Positions 23,533 through 35,054 are shown, counted from the stretch's first letter. The stretch: DNA of 64,000 nucleotides from Zonotrichia leucophrys gambelii (GCF_028769735.1 NC_088188.1:1-64000), one strand, 5' to 3'. Translations and numbers: made by a program. The notes: generated from the letters alone by a model not told the origin.

Positions 23533-25396
23533 ATGGGAGGGTGTAATAGTAAAAAGACCGGCAAGAGACTGAAGTATATACATCCCAATAGTCCCTTAAG
23601 AGAACTGTTAGTGAAATGAGATTCTATAGAGGCCACGGAAAGATTAGATAAAGTGAAAATAATCCATTATTGTATAGAAGTGTAGCCAGAATTAGAGGTG
23701 CAAGGAAGATGGCCTTGGTGTGAGACAAAAGATAAGTAGATGTGCCAACAACTAAATAATTATCTGACAGCTCGAGGTGATACTGATCCTGAGCAATTAC
23801 TGTATGTATCTTGCTGGGTAAAGAGAGCTGTTGAAGATGAAGGAGCGCAAATTTGTAAGGTACAGAAGAAGAAAGAGGGGAATGAAGGAAGAGATGATAG
23901 AACTAGAAAAAGATGGGACCCCCTAGATTATTTGCCTCCTTCTGCCCCTCCACTTTATAATCCTCTTCTTCAAGCACCTCAAATGGCAGGTCCGGTTCTT
24001 ACCCCAGCTGCCATCTCATTACCACCTGCTCAAACTCCTCCTTCTACCTCTTCAGCTTCCGCTATGATAAACCCAGTATCTCCTCCAGTAACCACTCCCT
24101 CACAACCCCCTTCAGCCCCTCCATTTCTTTCTGCACCACCACAAGTGCCTACTCCACCTGCTGCATTCTCCACCCCTTCTCCAGCTGCACTTAATATCCA
24201 CTCAGACTCTTCTCCCCCTCCTATTGCTGTCCCTTTACCTCCTCCTAGTTGAGACACAAATGCCTCCTTGCCCGATAAACAGCTATCAGCATATACACCT
24301 GCTGATGGGCAGAAAGTTCAGGGTAACCCAGATATCCCTCAAAGTAGTTTGGCATCTGAAGATGGGCTGTACTGTAGCACCAGATCCAAGAACTCCAAGG
24401 CAGAGAGACTCTTTCCCCTCAGGGAGGTTCCTATGGGAGGAGTAGCGGGAGGTGTTGGCTTTGTGAATGCTCCCCTAACTGCTTCTGAAGTGAGAAGATT
24501 CAAGAAAGAGTTGGGGCATTTAGTTGAACACCCAGTGAGCATAGCCAACCAAGTAGATCAATTTCTAGGTCCAAATATCTACACTTGGGGGGAGATGAAT
24601 TCCATCCTGAGTATATTATTTTCCCCAGAAGAGGTCCAGATGATTAGGATCGCTGGCATAAAAACTTGAGAGCAAGATAACTGTCCAGGACCCCAGGTGC
24701 CATCAGGCGAACAGAAATTGCCGCTAACGGATCCCAGCTGGAACCCTAACCAGGAGGAGGGGAGGAAGGCCATGATGGAATACAGGTCTTTGATAATACG
24801 GGGAATCAAAGAGTCAGTTCCCAAAAAGAACTAATACCCAATTGGCATTTGAGGGTACACAGGAGAAAGATGAAGCTCCTGCTGCCTGGCTTAACCGCCT
24901 AAAGCGAAACTTCCAGTTGTACTCTAGAATAGACCCAGACACCCCAAAAAGTCAAATGCTACTAAAAGTCCAATTTGTTACCAAATCTTGGCCTGATATA
25001 AGGAGAAAACTGGAAAAGATAGAAGATTAGCAAGAGAAAGACATTAAGGAGTTATTAAGAGAAGCATTGAAGGTGTATTTAAGGAGAGAAGAAGCATTGA
25101 AGGTGTATTTAAGGAGAGAAGAAGATAAAGCAAAAGCCAAAGCTAAGATCATGGTTGCTGTAGCTAGAGAAAGTGCAGGGTAGGCGAGTCCACCACCAGG
25201 AAGAGGCAAAGATAGGCCTCTTGTACTTTCAGGTACAAGAGAGATAGAGACACCTCAAGTCCCTTTGAGAGAACGATATTACTATTACTGTAGAAAGGCG
25301 AGACACACCAGGAAGTTTTGTAGAAAGCCCAGTCTCGATGCAGCAGTAGCCAGGGAACAAGATAATTTAGAAAAGATCCTTAAAAGTGACGATTAG
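23533..25396 (+). pseudogene. gag: ERV2a gag, inactivated by G-to-A changes
   Basis: The ATG at 23533 starts MGGCNSKKTGKR (myristoylation type). In-frame stops lie at 23617, 23683, 23737, 24250 and 24667, and all five are TGG in ERV2b. A one-base insertion near 24820 shifts the frame, and TAG near 25028 and 25181 again replace Trp codons. The late motif is altered to PPLY. The nucleocapsid knuckle near 25275 reads CRKARHTRKFC. A 30-bp direct duplication near 25060-25120 repeats EALKVYLRRE. Order and length match ERV2b gag. It cannot encode Gag. Confidence 0.88.
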
Positions 25397-25429
25397 AGAG
25401 TCAGGAGCTTTACACATTAGGAGACCCGA

Positions 25430-25560
25430 TGCAACATCTAGAAGAGCCCTTAGTAAACTTTGAGGTGGGACCCGTAAATGAAGAATTAGAATTTTTGAGT
25501 AAACACAAGAGCAGGTAAGTCCTGTCTCAACAAAGTAACATCTGAAGTTAGACAAAAAAA
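25430..25560 (+). pseudogene. ERV2a protease start, truncated
   Basis: The frame resembles the N-terminus of the ERV2b protease (VNFEVGPVNEELEFL) and then loses the catalytic D-T-G through substitutions. Recognisable protease stops at about 25560, where the non-retroviral filler begins. Confidence 0.65.
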
Positions 25561-25659
25561 CCAGCTAGGTAGAAAAGATATCCAATAGCACCAAAACTGG
25601 CCAGTAATACTTAACTTGTTATAAGTAGTGTGAAAGTAAGAAGTACCTTATTGTTGTCT

Positions 25660-25732
25660 TGTTGTGTGTGTGAGAGTGAGTCACAAGCAAAGTCAGCCTC
25701 AACTTCCTGGGCAGGTGAGAAGAGAGCAGTGG

Positions 25733-25763
<31 letters not shown>

Positions 25764-25880
25764 ACCTGCAAACCAGGCTTGTGTCCCCCGGGCGGGTGGG
25801 GGCTGTGATTGAAATGTGTGTGTGTGACCTGCAAACGAGACTAGTGCTCCCCAGCTCTGTGAGGGAGCCGTAGCTGTAAG
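25660..25880 (+). repeat. ERV2a filler: TG microsatellite and GTGACCTGCAAAC units
   Basis: A (GT)n run at about 25735-25762 is followed by two copies of a unit beginning gtgacctgcaaac and running through gactagtgctcccc or gcttgtgtccccc. The equivalent block in ERV2b lies at about 32110-32320. It occupies the place where pol should start. Confidence 0.75.
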
Positions 25881-26589
25881 AGTGTGAGTGACACACAGAC
25901 AGCCTCACAGGTGAATGTGCACCAGAGGCAACCAGAGTCAGGGCCCTTCCAAGAGGCCCAGAGATACTGAGACCTGTAAGCCAACCCCAAGGTGAAGAGG
26001 GGCTATAGAGACCTGTGATTTTCTAGCAATAAGTTTCTGTCTTAAAGATGTGGAAGAATGTATGAAAGTGAATGAGAAATGAGAGAGTGAATATAGATGA
26101 GTTAGAATAGAAGTAATGTAGATTGTGCATTACAAGTTTTACCACATCTCTTTAGAAAGAAGTGTATTGTGTAGAAGAATAGTGTAAAGAAAAAAAAAAT
26201 TGAGTATATGAAGTTGAAAGAAGTATTTAAGCTGTAAGTGAAAGTACGAAACAGAAGCAAGAGATAAATAAATAAGATCTTGACAAATAGAACAGAAAAC
26301 CAGTGAATTAAATACACAGAAAAATAGGAGAATAAGAGTACTTGGGAGTTAAGTTAGCTGAGAAATGCAACTCCTTGCAAAATACAGAATATGTAGAAGT
26401 TGATGAGAGAAACATACAAGCTCAGGAAAAAGAGAAATGACCAATAACATTAAACAGAGAAACTGAGTTTTGATAAAATCATTAACAGCAGACCATTAAT
26501 GCCTGTGTTTAAAAGCCCGTTTCAAGTACTCTTCATTACTAATTCGACTGTGCAGACCAAAAGAAAAAGGTTAGATTCACATCACTCTC

Positions 26590-26775
26590 ACCCCCTGGAA
26601 TTGGACCAAGATTCAACATCAAGTTTTTTTCCCTCTGGCATTCTAGCATTAGACCGGACTGCCCACCATTCTCCCTCTAGCATTGGACTGGACTCCACCT
26701 CATTCTCCTTCTGGCATTAGGCCAGACTCCCAGTTTCTCCCTCTGGCATTGGGCCAGAGTCCACACTACTCACCT
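26590..26775 (+). repeat. ERV2a internal minisatellite (CTGGCATTGGRCC units)
   Basis: Tandem, imperfect units of about 30-40 bp built on ctggcattgggccagactcc. The same array is in ERV2b at 31245-31440. The sequence between the filler and this array contains decayed RNase H-region sequence (for example gaatatgtagaagttgatga near 26387). Confidence 0.75.
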
Positions 26776-27197
26776 CCAAGCACTGAATAAAGATTCATCC
26801 ACATCACAAGGTAATTCACCTGAGTATACTGTGATTGAAAGTTGACTCTCAAGAAGAAGAGTCAAAAAGACTTAGCTGCGTAGGGGAAAAAATTAGTATC
26901 AAGAGTTCTAATAGTGCTTAAAATGTTTCTAAACTGTTATGTGTAAACTATGTTGGCAAAAAGTTTAAAGCTGTAAATAAGTAATTCTAGTTTAAGTTCC
27001 CCAATTTATTTCTAAAGACTCCAAGTTAATCCTCCACAGAACACTCCCCTGGGGGGGAAACCAAAATTAGTAAGAAATAGACCAAGAAGAGCTTAACCAG
27101 AGAAGCGGGTAGAAGGGACTCTAAAGAGCTTAAAAGCTTCTTCTGAGTAAAAAAAAAATTCCCCAAGAGGCAAGGCCTAGTGGGCAAGCTGTGCAAG

Positions 27198-27979
27198 ATG
27201 ACCCATACCGGACTCTTGGGAAGGGTAGTACTGATGGCTCTGACTGCTGGTGTTGCTCTGGAGAGCCCAGGAGAGCCGTGCAGTGAATACTACCAACCCC
27301 TCTATGAGGAGGAAGGGAGCTCCTTGTCAAGAGTCCACATCAGTTCTAACCCTGATTGTTAACCCCTCTCAATTAGTCCTTTATCAAAAAAATAAGAGAG
27401 TGTATTAGATAGCCCAGAATACTGCCACTTTTAGGCAGCCACTCCTAGGAGAGTGCCCTATAGGGGAAGCCTAGTTGTGCTTTGAATGTGATGCTGCTGA
27501 AACAAGCTCAGCAAATCTAGTAAAAAAGCAAAGAAATAGTGAAAATGGTAAGAAAAATTGTTTGTTACAAGTATTTATATGAGTGTACTAGAAAAGAAAT
27601 AAACCCCTTTTAGAACACATTTCAGGGGAGCTCTAAACCCCTAAGTTTGATCTCATCTGGCAACTGCATTGCTGGAGTGATAAAACCAATTTTCTTATTA
27701 CCCAAAGAAACTGGATCAAGTTTGGGAGTTCCTATATATAATGATGTAAGAGGAAATAAACCAAACGGGGAAAGTGAAATAGAAATTGAGAAAATCCAAA
27801 ATTGTAAAAGTCAAGTTCAGATCCCAATATCTGTGTTGAACAAAGTCATCCGGCTCCAGGCAGTATTAAAAATAAAGAATTCAATTATTAGGGACATTTC
27901 AAACGAAATAAAAAGATTGGCATGTGTAAATAATCAAGATCAAACTCTACACTTGATCCCAGTGAGTGAGAGAACTTGA
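27198..27979 (+). pseudogene. env: ERV2a short env-like frame, inactivated
   Basis: The ATG at 27198 starts MTHTGLLGRVVLMALTAG, a signal-peptide-like segment. The frame is cut by stops at about 27360, 27404, 27473 and 27612, several at sites where ERV2b has TGG. The stretch from 27647 to 27979 is open and matches the ERV2b segment ending NKVIRLQAVLKIKNSI. It is the hypermutated counterpart of 29890-30834. Confidence 0.75.
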
Positions 27980-28229
27980 AAGTTTTCAGAAAAGATGTAT
28001 AAGAAAGAGTAGTTTTTCTCGCTGTGTGTGTACTTAAAAGATTGCTCTTTTTACTATGCTTATTTATCTTTTCTAGTAGAATAGTATTTGCTATGCAGAC
28101 CAACCTGAAGAAACCAAAGACAGTAACAAAGTTAAGTAATCATGATTACCAAAGTGCACAAGAAATTTATAGTAGATTCAAAACAAAAAAATTGTGAGTT
28201 GATGCGAGCTTAAGAATTTAAGCTTGATC

Positions 28230-28248
28230 AAAGAAAAAGAGGGGGGAC
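28230..28248 (+). other. ERV2a polypurine tract
   Basis: aaagaaaaagaggggggac directly precedes the 3' LTR. ERV2b has the same tract on the other strand at 29782-29800. Confidence 0.88.
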
Positions 28249-28924
28249 TGTTATGAACAAAAATTCGGTTAATATTTTTTTGTGAGAAAAAGTTACAAAA
28301 AGGCAGCCAGATCACTGTCCCTGCCTAGGTTCTGCATGTTTTGTCATGGTAATCACGGGTCTTTGTAGCTTATTGCCCCTTTTGTATTAGTAAAAGTCCT
28401 GGCTAGGGCGAGGTAATGGCCCTTCCCCGAGGCTAAGGTGTTCTTTTCCCAGCATAGTGAGGACACCTGAGAGGGCAGGGGGAGTTATGCAAAGTGACTC
28501 CAGGACCAGCATGCTTTTTGGGACCCCGACTCCAAACGCACAGAGAAAACCCCAAAAATAACGAGCCAAATAAGAGTTGAGAGACTAAAGTGGTGTCTGG
28601 ACGTGAGGAGCCGAGTGCTGAGCCTGCAGAGATGCGGAGTCCCTCTCGCCCTGACCATGGGAGTCGTCCCCGGCGGTGAGACCGAGCCAACTGAGCCAGG
28701 AGGGACAACATCTGACGGGGGACACCACGCCCTAAAGGCTCCCATGAGGACCGGATCCCCCGGCTCTGCCCCTAGTGGACAGAGCTGCGCATATCCTCCT
28801 CCTCTGAGTCGCCCTGGGAGACACGACGGGGACTGCAGGGCTGCCGAGATGCCCAATCCTGAGCTGATCACTTTTAATAAAGGCATTAAAAAGGAGAAGA
28901 AGTCTTCTGGCCCTGTTTATTTCA
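28249..28924 (+). repeat. ERV2a 3' LTR
   Basis: 676 bp, nearly identical to 21977-22651, with only a few tens of differences by eye. It is followed by the target duplication gggag. Confidence 0.93.
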
Positions 28925-28929
28925 GGGAG

Positions 28930-29109
28930 TGTCACGGATATATTTTCTAAAAAAATTTATTCGCTAGGATTTTTCTCCTGAGGAGCTGAGAAGCCTCAGA
29001 AAAGAAATGTAAACAATAACTATGTGATGGCTGTGGAATTTGATCTGGAGATGGTTTACCAACAGGTGCATCTTTGATTGGTCTCATGTGGTTGTTTTTA
29101 ATTAATGAC
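28930..29109 (+). repeat. Older LTR, left half (split by ERV2b)
   Basis: Begins TGTCACGGATAT immediately after the ERV2a target duplication and runs to the ERV2b insertion point (atgac at 29105-29109). The right half is 35730-35941. Joined without the ERV2b insert and one copy of atgac it makes an LTR of about 390 bp ending AACACCACCACA. Confidence 0.75.
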
Positions 29110-29781
29110 TGAAATAAACAGGGCCAGGAGAGTTCTTCTCCTTTTTAATGCCTTTATTAAAAGTGATCAGCTCAGGATTGGGCAGCTCGGCAGGGCTGCA
29201 GTCCCCGTCGTTTCTCCCAGGGCGACTCAGAGGAGGAGGATATGCGCAGCTCTGTCCACTAGGGGCAGAGCCGGGGGATCCGGTCCTCGTGGGAGCCTTT
29301 AGGGCGTGGTGTCCCCGTCAGATCTTCGTCCTCTCAGCCTCGGCGGCCACCTGGTCCCGGCGTTGGGACGACTCTCTGCTCAGGGCGAGAGGGACTTCAC
29401 ATCTCCGCAGGCTCAGCAATCGGCTCCTGAAGTCCAGACACCACTTTAGTCTCTCAATTCTTATTTGGCTCATTGTTTTTGGGGTTTTCTTGTTGCATTT
29501 TGGAGTCGAAGTCTCAAAGCATGCTGGTCTTGGAGTCACTTTGCATAACCCCCCCCACCCTCTCAGGTGTCTTCCCTATGTTGGAAGAGCGTACTGCCTC
29601 GGGGAAGGGCCATCCACCCCACCCAGCCAGGCCTTTTACTAATACAAAAGAGGAGATAAGCCTCAACGACCCGGTATTACAATAACAAAGCACTAAGAAC
29701 CCTGGCAGAGACAGATCTGCCTGCGCCCCTGTAACTCTTTCTCACACAAAAAAAATATTAACTGAATTTTTGTTCATAACA
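29110..29781 (-). repeat. ERV2b 3' LTR
   Basis: 672 bp, plus-strand edges tgaaataaac and gttcataaca. It matches 35055-35724 closely. The reverse-strand AATAAA lies about 40 bp from the low-coordinate edge. Confidence 0.93.
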
Positions 29782-29889
29782 CTCCCCCCTCTTTTTCTTT
29801 GATCGAGCTTAAATTCTTAAGCTCGCATCAACTCACAATTTTTTGTTTTGAATCTACTATAAATCTCTTGTGCACTTTGGTAATCATGG

Positions 29890-30834
29890 TTACTTAACCT
29901 TGTTACTTTTCTTGGTTTTTTTCAGGCTGATTTGTACAGCCAATACTGTTTTACTAAAACAGATAAATAAGCATAGTAAAAAGAGCAATCCTCCAAGTCT
30001 ACACACACTGAGAAAAACTACCTTTTCCCATACATTTCTTCTGAAAATTTCCAAGTTCTCCCACCCACTGGGATCAAGTGTAGGAGTTTGATTTTGATCA
30101 TTTGCACATGCCAATCTTTTTATTTAATTTAAAATGTCCCTAATAATTGAATTCTTTATTTTTAGTACTGCCTGGAGCCGGATGACTTTGTTCAACACAG
30201 ATATAGGGATCCAAACTTGGCTTTTACAATTTTGGATTTTCTCAATTTCTATTTCACTTTCCCGGTTTTGTTCAATTTCTCCCAAATCATTATATATAGG
30301 AACTCCCAAACTTGATCCAGTTTCTTTGGGTAATAAGAAAATTGGTTTTATCACTCCAGCAATGCAGTTGCCAGATGAGATCAAACTTAGGGGTTTAGAG
30401 CTCCCCTGAAATGTGTTCCAAAAGGGGTTTATTTCTTTTCCAGTACACTCATATAAATACTTGTAACAAACAATTTTTCTTACCATTTCCACTATTTTTT
30501 TGCTTTTTACTAGATCTGCTGAGCTTGTTTCAGCAGCATCACATTCAAAGCACAACCAGGCTTCCTCTATAGGGCACTCTCCTAGGAGTGGCTGCCTAAA
30601 AGTGGCAGTATTCTGGGCTATCCAATACACTCTCTTATTTTTCTGATAAAGGACCAAGTGGGAGAGGTTAACACCATCAGGGTTAGAACTGATGTGGACT
30701 CTCGACAAGGAGCTCACTTCCTCCTCATAGAGGGGTTGGTAGCATTCACTGCATGGCTCTCCTGGGCTCCCCAGGGCACCACCAGCAATCAAAGCCATCA
30801 GTACTACCATTCCCAAGAGTCCGGTATGGGTCAT
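29890..30834 (-). pseudogene. env: ERV2b short env-like gene with one stop
   Basis: The ATG at 30834 starts MTHTGLLGMVVLMALIAG, a signal-peptide-like segment. The mature part opens with PCSECYQPLYEEE and has further cysteines (GECPIEEAWLCFECD, CYKYLYEC, SGNCIAG). A coiled segment (NKVIRLQAVLKIKNSIIRD) leads to a TAA near 30126. The same frame then continues open to 29890 and includes a membrane anchor (LGGLLFLLCLFICF). At about 310 codons in all it is far shorter than a usual gamma Env. It lacks a clear fusion peptide and the CX6CC region. The N-terminal cysteine pattern matches the ERV3 env frame. Function, if any, is unknown. Confidence 0.72.
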
Positions 30835-31244
30835 CTTGCACAGCCTGCACACCCGGCCTTGCCTCTTGGGGAATTTTTTTACTGAGGAGAAGCTTCCAAG
30901 CTCTTTAGAGTCCCTTCTACCCGCTTCTCTGGTTAAGCCTCTCTTGGTCTGTTCCCTACAAATTTTAGTTTCCCCTAGGAGAGTGTTCTGTAGAGGATTA
31001 ACCTGGAGTCTTTAGAAATATATTGGGGAACTTAACCAGAATTACTTATTTACAGCCTTAAACTTTTTACCAACATAATTTACACAAAACAGTTTAGAAA
31101 CATTTTAAGCAATATTAGAACTCTGATACCAATTTTTCCTATACAGTTCAGTCTTTGTGACTCTTCCTCCTGAGAGTCAACTTTAAATCACAGTAAACTC
31201 AGGTGAATTAATTTGTGATGTGGATGAATCCTTATCCCATGCCC

Positions 31245-31445
31245 GGAAGTGAGTGGTGTGGACTCTGGCCCAATGCCAGAGGGAAATTTGGAGTCTGGCC
31301 CAATGCCAGAAGGAGACAGGGGTGGAGTCCGGTCCAATGCCAGAATGCCAGAGGGAGAATGGGGTGCAGTCCGGTCCAATGCCAGAACGCCAGACAGAAA
31401 AAACTGGTGTTGAATCCTGGTCCAATTCCAGGGGGTGAGAGTGAT
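31245..31445 (-). repeat. ERV2b internal minisatellite
   Basis: Imperfect tandem units around ccaatgccaga (plus strand), about 30-40 bp each, equivalent to 26590-26775 in ERV2a. Confidence 0.75.
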
Positions 31446-32109
31446 GTGAGTCCAACCGTCTTAGTAATGAAGAATACCTGAAACGGGCTTTCAAACACAG
31501 GCATTAATGGTCTGCTGTTAATGATTTTATCAAAACTCAGCTTCTCTGTTTAATGTTATTGGTAATTTCACTTTTTCCAGAGCTTGTATGTTTCTCTCAT
31601 CAACTTCTACATATTCTGTATTTTGCAAGGAGTTGCATTTCTCAGCTAACTTAACTCCCAAAGTACTCTTATTCTCCTATTTTTCTGTGTATTTAATTCA
31701 CTGGTTTTCTGTTCTAATTGTCAAGATCTTATTTATTTATCTCTTGCTTCTGTTTCGTACTTTCATTTACAGCTTAAAAACTTCTTTCAACCCCTTACAC
31801 TTATTTTTTTTTTCTTTTTTTTTTCTTTACACCATTCTTCTAACACAATACGCTTCCCTCTAAGAAGATGTGGTAAAGCTTGTAACTACATTACTTCTAT
31901 TCTAATTTGTTTATATCCACTCTCTCATTTCTCATTCACTTTCACACATTCCTCCACACCTTTAAGACACAAACTTATTGCTAGAAAATCACGAGTCCCT
32001 ATAGCCCCCCTTCACCTTGGGGTTGGCCCACAGGTCTCATTATCTCTGGGCCTCTTGGAAGGGCCCTGACTCTGGTTGCCTCTGGTGCACATTCATCTGT
32101 GAGGCTCTC

Positions 32110-32330
32110 TGCGTGTCACTCATGCTCTCACAGCTACGGCTCCCTCACACATCTGGGGAGCACTAGTCTGGTTTGCAGGTCACACGCACACACACTCACA
32201 CTTTGGCCACAGCCCCCACCCGCCCGGGGGACACAAGCCTGGTTTGCAGGTCACACACACACTTCCACTGCCCCCTTCCCACCTGCCTGGGAAGTTGAGG
32301 CTGACTTTTCTTGTGACTCACTCTCACACA
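32110..32330 (-). repeat. ERV2b filler block with GTGACCTGCAAAC units
   Basis: Two copies of a unit containing ggtttgcaggtcac (plus strand) with CA-rich stretches. It is the equivalent of 25660-25880. It replaces the normal start of RT. Confidence 0.75.
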
Positions 32331-32439
32331 CACAAGACAACAATAAAGTACCTTTCACTTTCACACCACTTATTACAAGTTAAGTCTTACTGGCCAGTTT
32401 TGGTGGTATTGGATATCATTTCTACCTAGCTGGTTTTTT

Positions 32440-32580
32440 TCTAATTTCAAATGTTACTTTGTTGAGACAGGACTTATCTGCTCCTGTATCAACCAAAAAT
32501 TCTAATTCTTCATTTACGGGTCCCACCTCAAAGTTTACCAAGGGCTCTTCTAAATGTTGCATCGGGTCCCCAATAGTGTA
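32440..32580 (-). pseudogene. ERV2b protease fragment with intact active-site motif
   Basis: The frame VNFEVGPVNEELEFLVDTGA shows a retroviral protease N-terminus with the catalytic D-T-G at 32479-32493. The sequence leaves protease soon after (EIRKKPAR then stop), so no complete enzyme can be made. This fixes where the deletion of pro-pol starts. Confidence 0.75.
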
Positions 32581-32594
32581 AAGCCCCTGACCCT

Positions 32595-34388
32595 CTACTC
32601 GTCACCTTTAAGGATCTTCCCTAAATTATCTTGTTCCCTGGCTGTTGCCACATCAAGACTGAGCTTTCTACAAAACCTCCTCGTCTGTCCTGGCTCTCCA
32701 CAGTAATAACAATATCGTCCTCTCAAAGGGACTTGAGGTGTCTCTATCCCTCTTGCACCTGACGGTACAAGAGGCCTATCCTTGCCTCCTCCTGGTGGTG
32801 GACCCGCCCACCCTGCACTTTCCCTAGCTACAGCAACCATGATCTTAGCTTTGGCCTTTGCTTTTTCTTTCTCCCTCCTTAAATACACCTTCAATGCCTC
32901 TCTTAATAACTCATTTATGTCCTTCGCTTGCCACTCTTCCGTCTTTTCCAGTTTCCTCCTTATATCAGGCCAACATTTGGTAACAAATTGGACTTTTAGT
33001 AGCATTTGACCTTCTGGGGTGTCTGGGTCAATTCTAGAGTACAACTGGAAGTTCTGCCTTAGGCGATTAAACCAGGCAGCAGGAGCTTCATCTTTCTCCT
33101 GCATGCCCTCAAATGCCAGTTGGGTATTAATTCCTTTTGGAACTGACTCTTTGATTCCCCGTATTATCAAAGACCTGTATTCCATCATGGCCTTCCTCCC
33201 CTCCTCCTGGTTAGGGTTCCAGCTGGGATCCGTTAGCGGCAATTTCTGTTCGCCTGATGGCACCTGGGGTCCTGGACAGTTATCTTTCTCCCAGATTCTT
33301 ATGCCAGCCACCCTAATCATCTGGACCTCTTCTGGGGAAAATAATATACTCAGGATGGAATTCATCTCCCCCCAAGTGTAGATATTTGGACCTAGAAATT
33401 GATCTACTTGGTTAGCTATGCCCACTGGGTCCTCAACTAAATGCCCCAACTCTTTCTTGAATCCTCTCACCTCAGAAGCAGTTAGGGGAGCATTCACAAA
33501 GCCAATACCTCCCTCTACTCTCCCATAGGAACCTCCCTGAGGGGAAAGAGTCTCTCTGCCTTGGAGTTCTTGGATCTGGTGCTACAGTACAGCCCATCTT
33601 CAGATGCCAAACTACTTTGAGGGATATCTGGGTTACCCTGAACTTTCTGCCCATCAGCAGGTGTATTTGCTGATAGCTGTTTATCGGGCGAGGAGACATT
33701 GGTGCCCCAACTAGGAGGAGGTAAAGGGAAAGCAATAGGAGGGGGAGAAGAGCCTGAGTGAATATTAAGTGCAGCTGGAGAAGGGGTGGAGAATGCAGCA
33801 GGTGGAGTAGGCACTTGTGGTGATGCAGAAGGAACTGGAGGGGATACTGGGTTTATCATAGCAGAAGCTGAAGAGGTAGAAGGAGGAGTCTGAGCAGGTG
33901 GTAATGAGATGGCAGCTGGGGGAAGAACCGGACCTGCCATTTGAGGTGCTTGAAGAAGAGTATTATAAGGTGGAGGGGCAGAAGGAGGCAGATAATCCAG
34001 GGGATCCCATCTTTTAGTAGTCCTATCATCCCCTCCTTCGTTCCACTCTTTCTTCCTCTGTACCTTACAAATTCGCACCCCTTCATCCCCAACAGCGCTC
34101 TTTAACCAGCAAGCTACATACAATAATTGCTCAGGATCAGTATCCCCTCGAGCTGTCAGATAATTATTTAATAGCTGGCACATCCACTTATCCTTTGTCC
34201 CACACCAAGGCCATCCTCCTTGTAACTCTAATTCTGGCCACACTTCCATACAATAATGGATCATTTTCACTTTATCTAATCCCTCCGTGGCCTCTATAGA
34301 ATCCCATTTTACTAACAGTTCTCCTAAGGGACTATTGGGAGGTATGTCCCTCAGCCTCTTGCCGGTCTTTTTACTATTACACCCTCCC
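32595..34388 (-). pseudogene. gag: ERV2b gag with a single frameshift
   Basis: The ATG at 34388 starts MGGCNSKKTGKR. Matrix (SPLGELLVKWDSIEATEG) is followed by a long Pro/Ser/Thr-rich linker with the late motif SAPPPYNTLL. The capsid opens at FPLREVP. A one-base deletion relative to ERV2a near 33520 shifts the frame. The second frame (33497-32595) contains FLGPNIYTWGEMNSIL, the major-homology-like EKDEAPAAWFNRLRQNF and one CCHC knuckle (CYYCGEPGQTRRFC). It ends at a TAG near 32595. Apart from that one lesion the gene looks coding, so ERV2b is young or was recently under selection. Confidence 0.88.
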
Positions 34389-34499
34389 ATTTTACAGGTC
34401 TCAACAGTGAAAAATCCCAAAGGTGCCTTTACTGACCAGTAATTTCAAAAAGAACCTTCTTTGAGGAGCTTCAGCCTCCTCCACTGAAACTTCAAATTT

Positions 34500-34930
34500 C
34501 TGCCTGATGCTCAGGACTTTATACTGAAACAACTGCCCGATCTCTTGATTGCTCCACTTTCTCAACGTCAGGTCTTACATCTATCGGGACTTGAACACAC
34601 GAAACCTCGGCCTAAGAATCCGGGTCGTGCCTGACTCCCTCAGTCAGGAAAAACAACTGCCTGATTTTTAGTTTGCCTAACCCGCCAATTTTTAGGCTTC
34701 ACCGTATCAGGACTTAAAAGCAAACCACAGCCTCCTTCGCTGGGGTTTGTGTCTGACTCCTGTGTCAGGACTTACTTTTGCCTGCAGGGCTTGTGAGCTA
34801 CCCGAATCCTTCTCGGGACTGACAAAATCTTACGCGACTCCTTCTCAAGACTTACAACTGCTACCCGAATCCTTCTCGGGACTGACAAATCTGCCTGACT
34901 TCCCTCTGTCAGGGTCTATTTTGGGTGCGT
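34500..34930 (-). promoter_or_regulatory. ERV2b leader with repeated small hairpins
   Basis: The same hairpin series as ERV2a, seen on the plus strand as cctgatgctcagg, ctgactccctcagtcagg, ctgactcctgtgtcagg and two copies of cccgaatccttctcggg. It lies between primer site and gag. Confidence 0.5.
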
Positions 34931-35034
34931 GCCACTCATACAAATATTCCCTCCGCATGCCCGGGGGGGAGGGGGGCCCTTTATTCCCCCTTGGGAGACG
35001 ACTCACTCACGCTAATTCCAAGCTCTGCCCCCTG

Positions 35035-35052
35035 TTCCCGGACGAGTCCCCA
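35035..35052 (-). other. ERV2b primer-binding site, tRNA-Pro-like
   Basis: The minus strand reads TGGGGACTCGTCCGGGAA, 16 of 18 matches to the tRNA-Pro primer site used by many gammaretroviruses, two bases inside the LTR edge. Confidence 0.88.
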
Positions 35053-35054
35053 GC

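Larger units (their letters stand above)
21977..28924 (+). mobile_element. ERV2a: pol-deficient class I provirus, plus strand
   Basis: A 6.9-kb provirus with two nearly identical LTRs and a 5-bp target duplication gggag (21972-21976 and 28925-28929). It contains a tRNA-Pro-like primer site, gag, the beginning of protease, about 1.6 kb of non-standard filler, a short env-like frame and a polypurine tract. Most of pol is absent. Every in-frame gag nonsense codon before the first frameshift lies where the relative ERV2b has TGG, and G-to-A differences dominate throughout. Confidence 0.93.
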
